Below are positions 11,758 through 22,342 of a stretch of DNA of 64,000 bases, piece after piece (positions within the stretch are counted from its first letter, which is position 1; each line of letters begins with the position of its first letter). Made by a program: the position numbers and the translations under genes. The notes below the pieces were generated by a model, which saw only the letters and a list, made by a program, of their open reading frames with translations, searched no databases and was not told the DNA's origin. Source of the DNA: Capronia americana (lineage: Eukaryota; Ascomycota; Eurotiomycetes; Chaetothyriales; Herpotrichiellaceae); the NCBI GenBank assembly GCA_016110215.1, contig JADWQD010000004.1, positions 1,736,001 through 1,800,000 on the forward strand, read 5' to 3'.

Positions 11758-12546
11758 TACGAATACACACCACACCGCAGAACAGCAGCACTTCGAAGAT
11801 TTCGAGGCAAAGCGGAAACTCGCTGTCTTCAGCGACGCCAAAAAGAGCGACACGCACAGGACACTTCGCTGGCCACCTACCCAGGGAGCTTCCAAAGAAC
11901 TACAACATCTGAAACCTTGGAAAAGTCTTTCGACAACATGCTTTCCATCCCCGCCAGGTACGGGGGTACTGTACGCTTTGCATATCCAACATGGCCACGA
12001 TTTCGAATTATCATATTTTCTCCACCCTAACAATTCCACGATTTACCAACGGAAATTTATGAATGCGAAGACAAAGGCGCTACAATCCGCATTTTACAAC
12101 ATTTCAAAAATCTGATGACCCTGTAGGATAGGTCGAGCTGCTAGGTCGAGCTGACGTGGGACGAGGCTGAGCTTGCGCGGGTGTCAGGAGGCTACCGTGA
12201 AGCCGACGAAAATGGGAGGCATACACAGTATCTTGAGGGCTGCGGCGGGAGAATTTCATGATTTCCGAAGTGAAGGGCTTTCTTGATGGGGTCCAGCTCC
12301 ATATGCCTGATCGTACACAGGCTATGCGTGCTGCGCTGTGCTTTGACTTCAATAGCTTTGCCTCTTAAGCTGTGGTTGTACATCATTTGCTGCTCCTGAG
12401 CTGATTGTATCTCGTGAGCTCGTTAGCGAGCCAGCTCTCACCCCTTCAAGCGTTCAAGCATCACTGCATTCTATTTTGGCAAGTTGTAGCGCTTGAAAGA
12501 CATACAGGAACCTCGACAGACCGACTGACACATCATCCTGACTCGT
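11758..12546. other. Intergenic, convergent gene ends
   Basis: Lies between the stops of the SRA gene and the LysRS gene. Contains a 12-bp direct repeat (TAGGTCGAGCTG at 12129-12140 and 12142-12153). The short frames present lack support. Confidence 0.5.
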
Positions 12547-14400
12547 CTACTCCTTCCCTTGACTCACGAGCTCCGCACCCCTGGTGACAGCCCTCAGATT
12601 CCCAAAGCTAAGCACATCGCCAATCCTCTCTCTGCCTGCGAAGAGCATGACCAATCGATCAATCCCGCAACCCCAGCCTCCTGTGGGCGGTAGCCCCCAT
12701 TCCAATGCCCGGAGATAATCCTCATCGACTTTCATTGCTTCCTTGTCTTCCACCAGCTCCGGGACATCACTACTGTCACTGGACGGAACACGAGCGTACT
12801 TCTGCTGGTCAACGAACTTCCTCCTCTGTTCGAACGGAGAGTTCTCCTCCTCATAGCAATTCACGATTTCCTTGCCTTGGATGAACAGCTCCGCCCGAGC
12901 TGCGACGGGTTGTGCATTCGGTGCGGTTGGATGGGTGAATGACTTTGCTAAGGGGGACAGGCATTCCGGGATATTCGTGATCCAGAGTGGGCTATCCAGT
13001 GAATGCGGCTCGAGGTAGATTGAGGAGAGTTTGTCGACGAGACGGGGAATGGTGGGATTGGAGGGGAGAGGGATGTTCTGGGACTGGAAGATGGAAAGGA
13101 GCGAAGAGTGCGCGTCTGGTGAAGATAGGTTGGGCAGCTCCCTCCCTAGGGCGGAATTGAGGGAGGGGATGAAGTCGAGGACTTGGAATTTCGCCTGGAG
13201 TTGTCCAGAAAGCGGAGTCTCCCCAGAGGGGCGAAAAATGGGCTGGACAGCCATCCTGATGCTGGCAAGCAGCTGTTCCGTCATGTCCATCAACTGCTGT
13301 AGGTCATGGGAAACGGCGTAGAATTCACATGTCGTGAACTCTGGGTTGTGGGTTTTATCAAGCCCTTCGTTCCGAAAAGAAGGTCCAATCTCAAAGACCC
13401 TGTCCATCCCTCCGACAATAAGCCTCTTGAGCCAAAGTTCAGGGGCGATACGCAGGTTGAGTTTTCGAGCTGAGAACTCTGTCGCTACGGTTTCAAATGG
13501 CTTTGCAGTTGCGCCACCAGCGCCCGCGGAGAGGATCGGGGTCGAAACCTCAACAAAGGAGCGCACTTCAAAAAATCGACGCATGGCGGAAGTTAATGCG
13601 GATCGGACTTTGAGTGTCTCGATGATCTCGGGGTCTGACAGCATTTCGACGTGTCGAGGCTGATAGTTGGATTCAGCGGTCGTGGTAGTGGCAGAGCCTC
13701 GTTGTTCAATTGGGAGCCTCTGCAGACAGGGCGATTGAATGGTTGGCAAGCTCATGGCTCGAATCGAGAGTTGCCCGTTCTTGGCTCTGTAAGGTCCACC
13801 TCTGCTCACTACAATAAGTTAGGACGTTGAGAGAACCGCAGGGGTTACTCTGGGGGCATTACAGATATAATCGCCTCGTCGAAGAAGACGGCAATAATCT
13901 TTGAAGCCATGGGTGTTCACGCCAGACTTTTCCAGTGTTGACCGATCCAGCATGACCTGGAGCTTCCTTTGACCTTCGACGATGTCTATGAATGCTAAAT
14001 TCGAGCTGCTGAGGCGAATGCTAGATATTCTTCCTGAGACTGCGCGCTGCAGTTAGATATGGTTCGTTCTGCCCGGGTGCTGAACGATGGTCTTGCCTTC
14101 AGCAACTTCGCCAAGCGTATCAAGAGTATCTCCGGCGTTGTCCTTGCCCACTTCTTCTCCTAACGACTCGAAGCTTCGTCTCTGCGAAGAGTGTTGATAA
14201 CGAGGGTACAATGGAATTTTGGAAGACTTCAGCTCCAGAATCCGCTCCTGAGCTTCCTTGCTGCTAGGTGAACTTGAGCCATGGCTTTGGGGCCAGCTGT
14301 CCCTTCTCCGCGAAGTTGTCGCGAAGCTGGCTCGAGGAATCCAGGTCGGAATTTGTGGATAGGAACGTGGCCCAAATCGACTTGATGGCTGGTTATCGGT
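12547..14400 (-). CDS. MSK1: Lysyl-tRNA synthetase, class II, mitochondrial type
   Basis: Charges tRNA-Lys for organellar translation. Exons as I read them: 14400..14086, 14046..13863 and 13808..12547; introns of 39 nt (weak donor GTTCAG) and 54 nt. Order: targeting-like Arg/Ser-rich N-terminus, then QERILELKSSKIPLYPRYQ, an OB-fold anticodon-binding domain (SGRISSIRLSSSNLAFIDI), then the class II core: motif 2 region RIAPELWLKRLIVGGMDRVF and FEIGPSFRNEG, and motif 3 GGWGCGIDRLVMLF. About 586 residues are covered. The first exon and start codon were not resolved; 14400 is simply where the coding frame becomes credible. Head-to-head with TIM10, another mitochondrial gene. Confidence 0.85.
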
Positions 14401-14935
14401 TGAGGCGCGCAGGTGTCTAGAGTCATACCGTCAGTCACCGCTAGTAGGAAAAAAAAGTTGAAAACGCATAAGCAGATTATTCATAATCAGAAATTGGTTA
14501 AGATTCTGTGATCATAAGCCAGCTTGACGCCAGCATCACTCGCAGCGGTTCTTTAAGTTGTCTCTTCATTTGGACTGGAAGGAGTAACTTCACGATGTAC
14601 GTACCTCGCCGCCGATGCACGACGGATACGGTGCAGTCGCCATGCTTGCCATGCCGACCTTCCGTACATGAAGGTAACGAAACCACATGGGAGGTAGTTT
14701 GGACTCAAGGTCAAATGGAACTCGAGTTGCTTTAGAATAAATTGAGGCTGCGGAGAAACAAATGCTCGCCTAAATTTCGGGCAAACTTGGAAGGAGAAGT
14801 CTCCAGACGTGAACTTCGTGTTATCCACGCCGCAGCCCAGTGTATCAATCACTCCATCGCTCGTTCTCAGGGAAGTCCGACTTGCTTCTGATCCGAAAAG
14901 AAGACCTTCATCGCCAGGCACTTCCAGTATTTAAG
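14401..14935. promoter_or_regulatory. Divergent region between mitochondrial LysRS and TIM10
   Basis: Must hold the TIM10 promoter and, on the minus strand, the unresolved first exon and promoter of the LysRS gene. Short minus-strand ATG frames near 14430 and 14569 are candidates for that exon, but none joins cleanly. Confidence 0.5.
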
Positions 14936-15318
14936 ATGTCTTTTCTCTTTGGTGGCGGGCGACCGCAGCCAACGTCGGAACAGAAGATCGCCGCCGCAGA
15001 AAATGAAGTCGAGATGGTCTCAGACATGTTCCAAAGGTACGGACGCGATTCTTGTCTCGATTAGTCTTGCCATAGGCGGCTGGGTCAAACTCGCATGTGT
15101 TAACATCTCATTCTCACAGATTAACACAATCCTGCCTCAAGAAATGCATCCCAGCCGACTACCGCGAAGCCGAACTCAACAAGGCCGAGAGCGTGTGTCT
15201 CGATCGATGTGTGGCTAAGTTTTTCGAGGTCAATATGAAGGTGTCGGAGAAGATGCAGGGCGAAGCTGCTATGAGACAAGGGGGAGGCGGTGGAGGTGGC
15301 GGCATGTTCGGCATGTAA
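14936..15318 (+). CDS. TIM10: Mitochondrial intermembrane-space chaperone Tim10
   Basis: Two exons: 14936..15036 and 15120..15318, with an 83-nt intron (GTACGG...TCTCACAG), giving 99 aa. The twin CX3C motif is intact: Cys39-X3-Cys43 and Cys60-X3-Cys64, spaced by 16 residues as in small Tims; these form two disulfides in the intermembrane space. Small Tims form a Tim9-Tim10 hexamer that escorts hydrophobic carrier proteins to TIM22. The N-terminus SFLFGGG and the Gly-rich end GGGGMFGM match fungal Tim10 rather than Tim9, Tim8 or Tim13. No presequence, as expected for Mia40-dependent import. Confidence 0.93.
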
Positions 15319-15675
15319 AGCTTGGAAGCAATGAGGTTCTACCACCTGGCAGTTGGTCGAAGTCCAGAGGCGCACTGACTGGATTCGAGGTGCCTGTTCG
15401 ATCCCGGGCCGGCGCTTTGCATCTACTACAGCGCCGGACTTCAGACATCGATGTTCATGATGAACTGTTGGAATCGGACTTCTTGTGCACCACACGGAGT
15501 CAGGCGGAACGAGTTACTGCGCGTTGGAAAAGGGGAACTCTTGATCTTCACACAATCAGGAGCATGGCAAGCTGTACATTACTGTCAAACGCGGCGAACG
15601 CTGCGTAAGGCGCTCTCAACCCACGAACGCCTCGCTAATGATGAAAGCCTCCAAGTCAGACCGAGATATCCACCA
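15319..15675. other. Intergenic, convergent gene ends
   Basis: Lies between the TIM10 stop and the stop of the convergent STB6-like gene. Nothing specific seen. Confidence 0.5.
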
Positions 15676-18207
15676 TTACTTCCTTGTACCCAAGAATTTA
15701 AGCACCCTGGCAATCCAAGGCTGATGCGTTTCTTGCACCCCATTCTCCCCATTCAACTCCTTCACCCGTGCTTCAATAGCCAGCACATTCCTCTCGAAAT
15801 CATCTACTCCATCTTCCACTTCCTGCAATCGTGACTGCAGGCTATTAAGCTCGTAGTCCATCTTCGCCCCCAACATCTCCATACGCCGGAAGGACTCGGT
15901 CAATGCTGACTTTTCCTGCGAGACGATATCCGATGAGGTGGCTTGGAGAGTCTGATACTCTTCTAAACGATGATAATACAACTCGTTGAGCTGTTGAAGA
16001 TGCTGGTGGGCAACGTCGTCTAGACTTTCCACATGCGCGACTCGACTTTCGGTGTATGGGACAAGACCTTGCTGGATTTGTTGTATGCGTTTGGCCTTCT
16101 TCTGTGCGGCGGCGGCAAGGGCATCCCGCTCCGCCAATGCGTTGGTCAAATCGCCCTCAATCTTGCCTTTCACGATACCTTCTTCCATAACAGATTCGCC
16201 TGTGTCGAGGACGGCGCTTTCGACCATGCTGAAGGATAACCGTCGAGGAATTCGAAATTGCCGAGGACTGTCGAGCGTATGACCGATAAGTTGCACATTG
16301 CTTTGCGTCCGTCGCAGGGCACGGCTTGATGGTCCCTTGTATGGCATCGCGGCGGAAAAGTTGCGATAAATATCCGCTTTAAATTCATTGCGCAGCTCGG
16401 CTAGTTGTGCCTCTGCTTTCTTTCTCCTGGGTGAATCGCCTGGGAGCGCTGGTCGCATTTGCTCTCGGTGGGAAGGGATTTTCTTCTCGGTCGTGGTCTG
16501 AGTCCGACGTAGTGGTGGCTGGCGGTGTTCGATCACTGGAGAAGAAGGCTCTGCATTCGCGAGCGCCATATCGAAGGCTGCAGGGCTTGCTAGGCGAGGT
16601 AGTCCAGTGGCCGTCCGTAGGTTATGGTCTCTCGGCGACGTTCTAGAGCCGCCCGTTGTGGTGCTATCAACCCAGTCCTGGCTGTCTTGATATCGGGAGT
16701 TGTAGCCCTTGAGCCCTCCGACGGCACCTCGCAAGCGATGTCGACCTGATTTGGGGTCGGTCTGGTTTGTATACGCAGTGTCAGTCCGCTCCAGCGCGTT
16801 TCCGTCTGAGAGAGAGTCATGCTGGTTGCCTGTCCAGAGAAAATTGCCTTGGTCGTCTGTGCTGAACACTCGGCCCTTGAGATCGAGGTCTTCCGTAGGC
16901 CACGCAAAGGGATCGCCTGACTTGATCGGCTTGCCTTGCCAAAGCCATTTCATCTTCGGCCCTGTGACCAGTTGGGCGAACCTTTCGATATCCATCGTTT
17001 CGGCTTCAGATATACCAGCCTTATCACGACCACCACCAACAATGCCCATCACCATCTCCCCTCCCTTGCCACTAAGCTCAGCAACCGTGGATTTGACTGC
17101 TTTAGGCACAGTCCAGCCCTCGCCGGCAGCGTTTTTTGCTGTCGCTCGATGGAGGCGATCCAGTGTCTCGCGATCCAGCCGACGTGATTTTTCCATCTTT
17201 TGACCCTTCTGGAAATGGCCAATAGCTCGTTTCATTGACACTGTATCCAATGCATCTTTCCCAACAGGGCATCCAAACGCTTTGAGACGATTGTGGGCGC
17301 CTATGAGAAGCCCAAGCAAGGCCGCAACTGTCGTTGGGCCGAGGATGCCATCATTCGGCTCAACGTTGTAAAAGTATGTGCCAATATCCGTCCACCAATC
17401 GTTGACTGCTCGTTCAGTCACATCGCACAGTAGACCGTCAGCGTAAGTGGGCTGGATTTTATCGTATAGTACCAGGGCTATCTGACATGTGCGCACGAGT
17501 TCCATGACTGATTGATAAAGCGGTACAGTCTCGCTTGTCCTGTAGAGATGGTGGAACTTGGCGATCGTGCTAGACTGCGGGGGTTGTAAATTGATAGCAG
17601 CCCTGCCAGAACAACCCATCCGTTTAAGGTCTTCGTTGACAATGAAGTCTTCTCGATGCTTCCTGACATCGCCATCTGGCACTGGAATTACCGTCAGAGC
17701 AGAGGGAAACCCGCTCAAGTTGGTAACCATGAGCGAGCCCAAAGGCGTGTCCTTCTCCTTTGCGTGATACTGAGAGATGGCTTGGAAGTAAATCTGCAGC
17801 CTCGGGGACCATGTGGTTTCATCGCTGGGCACAGCAAGGACGTTGACCAGGATTGAGTGCGACGGATCACCAGTGTAGGTGCAAATAACAAAGGTCGGGT
17901 GAGTCCTCGAGCATGCCCATTGCTCAACTAAGTAAATCTCATAACCTTCGAGGCGCCTCCACCGCTCTATGGCATCGGTCGCGGGGTCTTCTTCCAGGTA
18001 ACGGAAGGCGACTGGGTCGGCAAAGACAAGTCGTTTTCGACCTTGTCGCCCTGGATGACTCCCACTAGAGACAGGACTGGACATCTCCGGGTCATTTGGC
18101 TTTTGCGTTTTGTATTCATCTTTAGGACTGGGTCTGTTGGATCTGTCCTTCGGCGAACTCATAAACGAATATGGGTGGTGGTACGGAGTCAAGAATCCGG
18201 CCGACAT
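15676..18207 (-). CDS. STB6-like (Sin3-binding family) protein with coiled-coil tail
   Basis: Single exon, 843 aa, clean ATG. The N-terminal half is a conserved globular region beginning KRLVFADPVAFRYLEED and YEIYLVEQWACSR, running through PLGSLMVTNLSGFPSALTVI and WWTDIGTYFYNVEPNDGIL. This resembles the fungal family named after yeast STB2/STB6, found as binders of the Sin3 corepressor; molecular function is poorly known. The segment DGILGPTTVAALLGLLIG with ALDTVSMKRAIGHFQKGQ looks like a peptidoglycan-binding-like helical fold. A Ser-rich linker follows. The last ~170 residues are charged heptads (ALAERDALAAAAQKKAKRI onward), clearly coiled coil, suggesting oligomerisation. The STB6 assignment is from memory of the family and moderately sure; the gene itself is firm. 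Confidence 0.75.
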   Translation of the reverse strand: MSAGFLTPYHHPYSFMSSPKDRSNRPSPKDEYKTQKPNDPEMSSPVSSGSHPGRQGRKRLVFADPVAFRYLEEDPATDAIERWRRLEGYEIYLVEQWACSRTHPTFVICTYTGDPSHSILVNVLAVPSDETTWSPRLQIYFQAISQYHAKEKDTPLGSLMVTNLSGFPSALTVIPVPDGDVRKHREDFIVNEDLKRMGCSGRAAINLQPPQSSTIAKFHHLYRTSETVPLYQSVMELVRTCQIALVLYDKIQPTYADGLLCDVTERAVNDWWTDIGTYFYNVEPNDGILGPTTVAALLGLLIGAHNRLKAFGCPVGKDALDTVSMKRAIGHFQKGQKMEKSRRLDRETLDRLHRATAKNAAGEGWTVPKAVKSTVAELSGKGGEMVMGIVGGGRDKAGISEAETMDIERFAQLVTGPKMKWLWQGKPIKSGDPFAWPTEDLDLKGRVFSTDDQGNFLWTGNQHDSLSDGNALERTDTAYTNQTDPKSGRHRLRGAVGGLKGYNSRYQDSQDWVDSTTTGGSRTSPRDHNLRTATGLPRLASPAAFDMALANAEPSSPVIEHRQPPLRRTQTTTEKKIPSHREQMRPALPGDSPRRKKAEAQLAELRNEFKADIYRNFSAAMPYKGPSSRALRRTQSNVQLIGHTLDSPRQFRIPRRLSFSMVESAVLDTGESVMEEGIVKGKIEGDLTNALAERDALAAAAQKKAKRIQQIQQGLVPYTESRVAHVESLDDVAHQHLQQLNELYYHRLEEYQTLQATSSDIVSQEKSALTESFRRMEMLGAKMDYELNSLQSRLQEVEDGVDDFERNVLAIEARVKELNGENGVQETHQPWIARVLKFLGTRK

Positions 18208-18662
18208 CCTGATCCAGCGTTGTGTTGGGCCAGCGCTCGACGAGTCAAGCAGGGACTTGCATTACACGATGCTGCTGCATCTCCACTGTAGAGCGACGAC
18301 TTGACTGACTTGTTAATGATGTGGAAGTGCGAGTTGATTGTGGTTGCTGTGGTTGGTTAGAAGGTGACGGTTGCCAACTGGTCACCCGCCACTCCGCTTA
18401 TCTGTGACCGACGCTTCCACCTCACATCAAACCACCCAAGCACCCCGTTGACCGCAGGTCGTAGTTCGGGTTACACATCTCAGACGCCCCGACACTGCTT
18501 CATTCGTCATCGAAATTCCCAGCCGCTTGAGTTCGACGACTCGGAGCTCATCAAGTCGCTGGATATGGCCCGGTGACGATATAACTGCTTCGCTACGCTC
18601 CGCAGGATACACCGGTTCCTCAGAAAGTCGCCAGGCACCTTCCCCGTCACCCGCTGGCCGCT
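18208..18662. promoter_or_regulatory. Divergent promoter region, STB6-like / RMD5
   Basis: A 455-bp spacer between two start codons on opposite strands, with pyrimidine-rich blocks near RMD5. No individual site could be assigned. Confidence 0.5.
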
Positions 18663-19895
18663 ATGGACGCAATACAAAAAGAGCATGAGAAGGTTTGGAA
18701 CAGCAGTAAGCTGTCAAGGACCACAGGCCATGTGGACGACATCATAAAATCACTGCAGAGAGCGCGGGATGCCATTGCTGAAGATCCAAACTCCAGACAG
18801 ATTACTCTGGCGAAACTGCAGAACCCGGTCAAGGCGTCATTTGATGGCATCTTCTCGGGGTTGAAGGACACACATGGACTGCACAACAAATACTCAAGAG
18901 CACTAGACAAGGTCTTCAAGGACAAAGTGCCGAGCAGCGAGATTGATGCACTCTCCTCCTACCCTACATTGATCAACCGAGCGATATACCTACATTTACT
19001 ACGAGAGGGCCTTTTCGATGTCGCATCGACGTTGCATTCTGAGGCGGTTGAGCGACAGAGAACTCAGCAGGAGACTGCCGCACATCTGGGCTTAGACGTT
19101 TCTATGGATCATCCACTGGGGCTTGATAAGAGCTCAGAGGAGAGTATGCAGGAACAATTTTCGAACATGTACCACATTCTGAGTGAGCTCAAAAACAACC
19201 ACAACTTGCAACCAGCTATCGACTGGGCGAGGAAGAATGCTGCAGCACTCGAGGCCCGTGGAAGTAACCTAGAGTTTGAGCTCTGCAGACTGCAGTTCGT
19301 CAATCTATTCCTCGACCGCCGGGAGGGAGATCAATATGAGTTTGAGGCCCCCATGCGTGCACTACGTTATGCACAAAGCGAGTTTCAGTCGTTCCGTGGC
19401 AGGTATTTGATCGAGATACAACAGCTGCTGGGAGCAATCCCCTTCTGCTCCAATTTGGAAGAATCTCCCTACAGTATCAGGTTCAGCAATCCGACGACAT
19501 GGGACGAGGTTGCCACCCTTTTCACCCGAGAGTTCTGCTCCCTGCTCGAATTATCTGCGGATTCGCCACTATACGTCGCAGCTACCGCCGGAGCAATTGC
19601 CCTTCCAACACTCCTCAAACTGCAAACCATCCAGAAACAGAAAAGGACAGAATGGACATCTCAGAACGAGCTGCCTGTCGAGACGCCCCTTCCGCCGTCC
19701 TATCAGTTTCACTCGATTTTCGTATGTCCAGTGTCAAAAGAGCAGACTACCGATCAGAATCCGCCCATGATGTTGCCATGCTGCCACGTCATCGCACAAG
19801 AGTCATTACAGAAGCTCAGCAAAGGTGCAAAATTCAAATGTCCTTATTGTCCCGTAGAGAGCCATCCGAAGGAGGCAAAGAGAGTCTTCCTGTGA
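18663..19895 (+). CDS. RMD5: GID/CTLH E3 ligase subunit Rmd5 (Gid2)
   Basis: Single exon, 410 aa. Order: helical N-terminus, LisH-like segment around LINRAIYLHLLREGLFDVAS, CTLH/CRA region (NMYHILSELKNNHNLQPAIDW, then SNLEFELCRLQFVNLFL), and a C-terminal degenerate RING from ~353: CPVSKEQTTDQNPPMML, CCHVI, FKCPYCP. With the Gid9/Fyv10 partner this RING forms the catalytic pair of the GID complex, which ubiquitinates gluconeogenic enzymes. The RING keeps the reduced Cys/His set of the RMND5 family, and PCCHVI replaces the more usual CGH. Length matches the family. Start chosen at the first ATG of the open frame. Confidence 0.92.
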   Translation: MDAIQKEHEKVWNSSKLSRTTGHVDDIIKSLQRARDAIAEDPNSRQITLAKLQNPVKASFDGIFSGLKDTHGLHNKYSRALDKVFKDKVPSSEIDALSSYPTLINRAIYLHLLREGLFDVASTLHSEAVERQRTQQETAAHLGLDVSMDHPLGLDKSSEESMQEQFSNMYHILSELKNNHNLQPAIDWARKNAAALEARGSNLEFELCRLQFVNLFLDRREGDQYEFEAPMRALRYAQSEFQSFRGRYLIEIQQLLGAIPFCSNLEESPYSIRFSNPTTWDEVATLFTREFCSLLELSADSPLYVAATAGAIALPTLLKLQTIQKQKRTEWTSQNELPVETPLPPSYQFHSIFVCPVSKEQTTDQNPPMMLPCCHVIAQESLQKLSKGAKFKCPYCPVESHPKEAKRVFL

Positions 19896-21330
19896 GATGA
19901 TGGTGCGCCCTTTGCGCTGGTCGCTCGACGATTGCATCGTTCCAATTCACATCCAGGTTCTGTGGAGCGTGTTTGCGATTGGAGGTGTTGCGCGCAGAGA
20001 AAGTGATTTCTCAAGTCAGCGTCACGGCGATAGTCCACGACATGCCACCGGGCAGATCTTATCTTTGGGTGGGCAGAGTGCAACGGGAACAGTCCAGCAT
20101 CAGCGCGAATGGGTTGATCTCTCCCCCGAGGCCCGTCCGTGCCCGTCCTGGAAGGAGATCAGAAATGATAAGGTCTCTACTCCCAATCAGTTCACCAGTC
20201 ACTGAATTTGCAAATTCCTTTGTGAAAGAAGAGACCGACATGTCTCTCAGGCGGTTCAGGCTGCGGTGCGCGATTCTATAGATACGTCCTCTGAACGCCA
20301 GTAACGAAGCTAGGCTTGTGAGAAGCTTATGCCAGGTACCCAACTAGCCGACAAATGAAAGTATTGCAGTTTCGCCTGGCATTTGCTGCAGGTACGGAGG
20401 CCATTTAGCCCCAAAGCCTCAAGCGTTTCATGTTTTGTCCAGACTCCACTGATGAGCATGGCTGTCACACCCTCCATCCGCAAATGCAAGCTTCCCCCGG
20501 GCGAAGACCGTTGATAGTACCATCACATTGCGCTGGCTTCCGGTTGCCTTTCCAACCCGGTTCTTTTTCTTTGAGACGTTGCAGTGATTGACCTCGAGTG
20601 TGTCACACTTTGTGATAGCCCTCGATTATGACTGTTCCTTGTCGCCTCGAGATTCATCAGGTTCGACTGGTCACACTGGCCCCACGCAGCTTTCCATGCA
20701 AGGAGTCCGGTTCAAGTGGCAAAAACAGCCACCATGCAGTTTGCTTCGCCTAGAGCACTAGGGCATGGCCCCAGGTTTCCGGCGCTGAAGCAGACATGGG
20801 GCAAAAGCAGCCGAGTCATCCAGATTGACACACTGGGGCCTTTGATGGCTGAGGGTACTCTGTACACGCCTATCAGACAGAGTTAAAGTGGTTGCATGTC
20901 ACATGCTGGCGCGGGAAGTTCGTGTCTAAATGGGGCCCACTGCGACGCGGAAGCAACGCGTGCCTCCGCCAGCTTCACACCAGACCTCAATCCGGACGGA
21001 GGTGCCAGAGAAATTGATAAGCTATCCAGCAGCCTGCGTCTGGTGGGAGCTTTCCAGGCCGCCATGTCCCCCGTCAAAAGGATCTCTTCCTGCTCTCCCG
21101 AATGTTCTTCTCATCCGTCCGTCGATCGACCTGGTCGCTTCCGTCAATATCAGGCAGACTTTGACAAGGTTCTATACTTGCCTTCTTCCTTCTTTTGCGT
21201 GTGTCAATGTGAACCTTGTGTAGCTCTCTCATTACTAACCTAGGTACCGCCATCGCTGCTTTCTGCGATCTTTCTCACCGGTGCTGTCCTCACCAGCCTT
21301 CAACGAAGCCACGCAAGAACAACCACCACA
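19896..21330. other. Intergenic, about 1.4 kb
   Basis: RMD5 3' region and the upstream region of the BTB gene on the same strand. Only short frames without family resemblance. Confidence 0.5.
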
Positions 21331-22342
21331 ATGTTCAGCAGCAGGAGACAACCCGCGTCCAACAGCTTTTCAACAAGATACGGCACAACCAAATCCACCA
21401 AGCCCAGCAAATCCTCTTTCCGAGAGGAGTCCATCACCAGAGGCCTTCAGCGCCATGAGTCGATGAAGTCTCATAGACGAGAGCACAGCACACATACAAG
21501 CCCACCAGTAGGAAGGTATGCACAAACACATCCTCTCATCACGAGCACCACTGACCTCTTGATGCCGACAGCACACTCACTTCTGCAATCATCACGATCT
21601 GTGTCGGCCCGGAGCAGAGGCTCTTCGCCGGTCACGAAGAAGTCCTCTCTCGCTCACCTTACTTCCAAGCTGCCAGCAAGGGCCAGTTCTTCGAGTCCAA
21701 CTCTCGAAGAATCAATCTGCCCGACGAGCAGCCTGAGATCCTTTCTGCTGTCCTCGAATACCTCTACAAAGGAGACTACCACCCGAAACTGTTGCATAAC
21801 AAGAGAAATGACACATGGGAGTTGGATGACGCAGGAAACAGTTCCAATGTTACACTCTACCATCATGCTACCAAGCAGACACTTATGAAGGATACCGTCA
21901 TATAGTATGTGCTTCTCTTATCAACGCATCCCGCCACCCCCAACTGACATTTCTATAGTTGCTCCGCCGAGACCTATGGCCTTGAAGAGCTCAAACGTCT
22001 CGCACTCCGCAAGCAAGGTCTAAGACAAGGCATGCAAATCTCCACTATCCTCGCTTCTGCACGGTACGCCTATAGCCACACTCCCGACTCGGACTCAAAG
22101 CTTCGAGCCCAATACCTTACTCTCATCATCCGCAGCCGTAACAACTTCAAGAAGAGCGGCACCATGAAGCTCGAAATGGAGCAGGGCGGTACACTGTTCT
22201 TTGACCTCTTCGTTGCTATGTGTAACCATATGGTAAGCCTCGCCTCCCGATGACCCCTGATACCTTGTGCAGCCTGCTGATCGCCGCGCAGGATGACCTT
22301 AAAACCATCCGCTCGCCCTTCGCATCGCCATTCACTCGCTAG
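21331..22342 (+). CDS. BTB/POZ domain protein
   Basis: Four exons: 21331..21515, 21572..21904, 21959..22232 and 22292..22342; introns of 56, 54 and 59 nt with GTATGC, GTATGT and GTAAGC donors. Product 280 aa. Residues 1-60 are Ser/Thr/Arg-rich. The BTB fold follows: AIITICVGPEQRLFAGHEE, LSRSPYFQAAS, FFESNSRRINLPDEQPEIL and VLEYLYKGDYHP. Then come a variable loop and helices (YCSAETYGLEELKRLALRK) typical of fungal BTB proteins, which may serve as Cul3 adaptors or dimerisation modules. No BACK-Kelch, MATH or zinc finger is present. Phases agree across all four exons. Confidence 0.85.
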
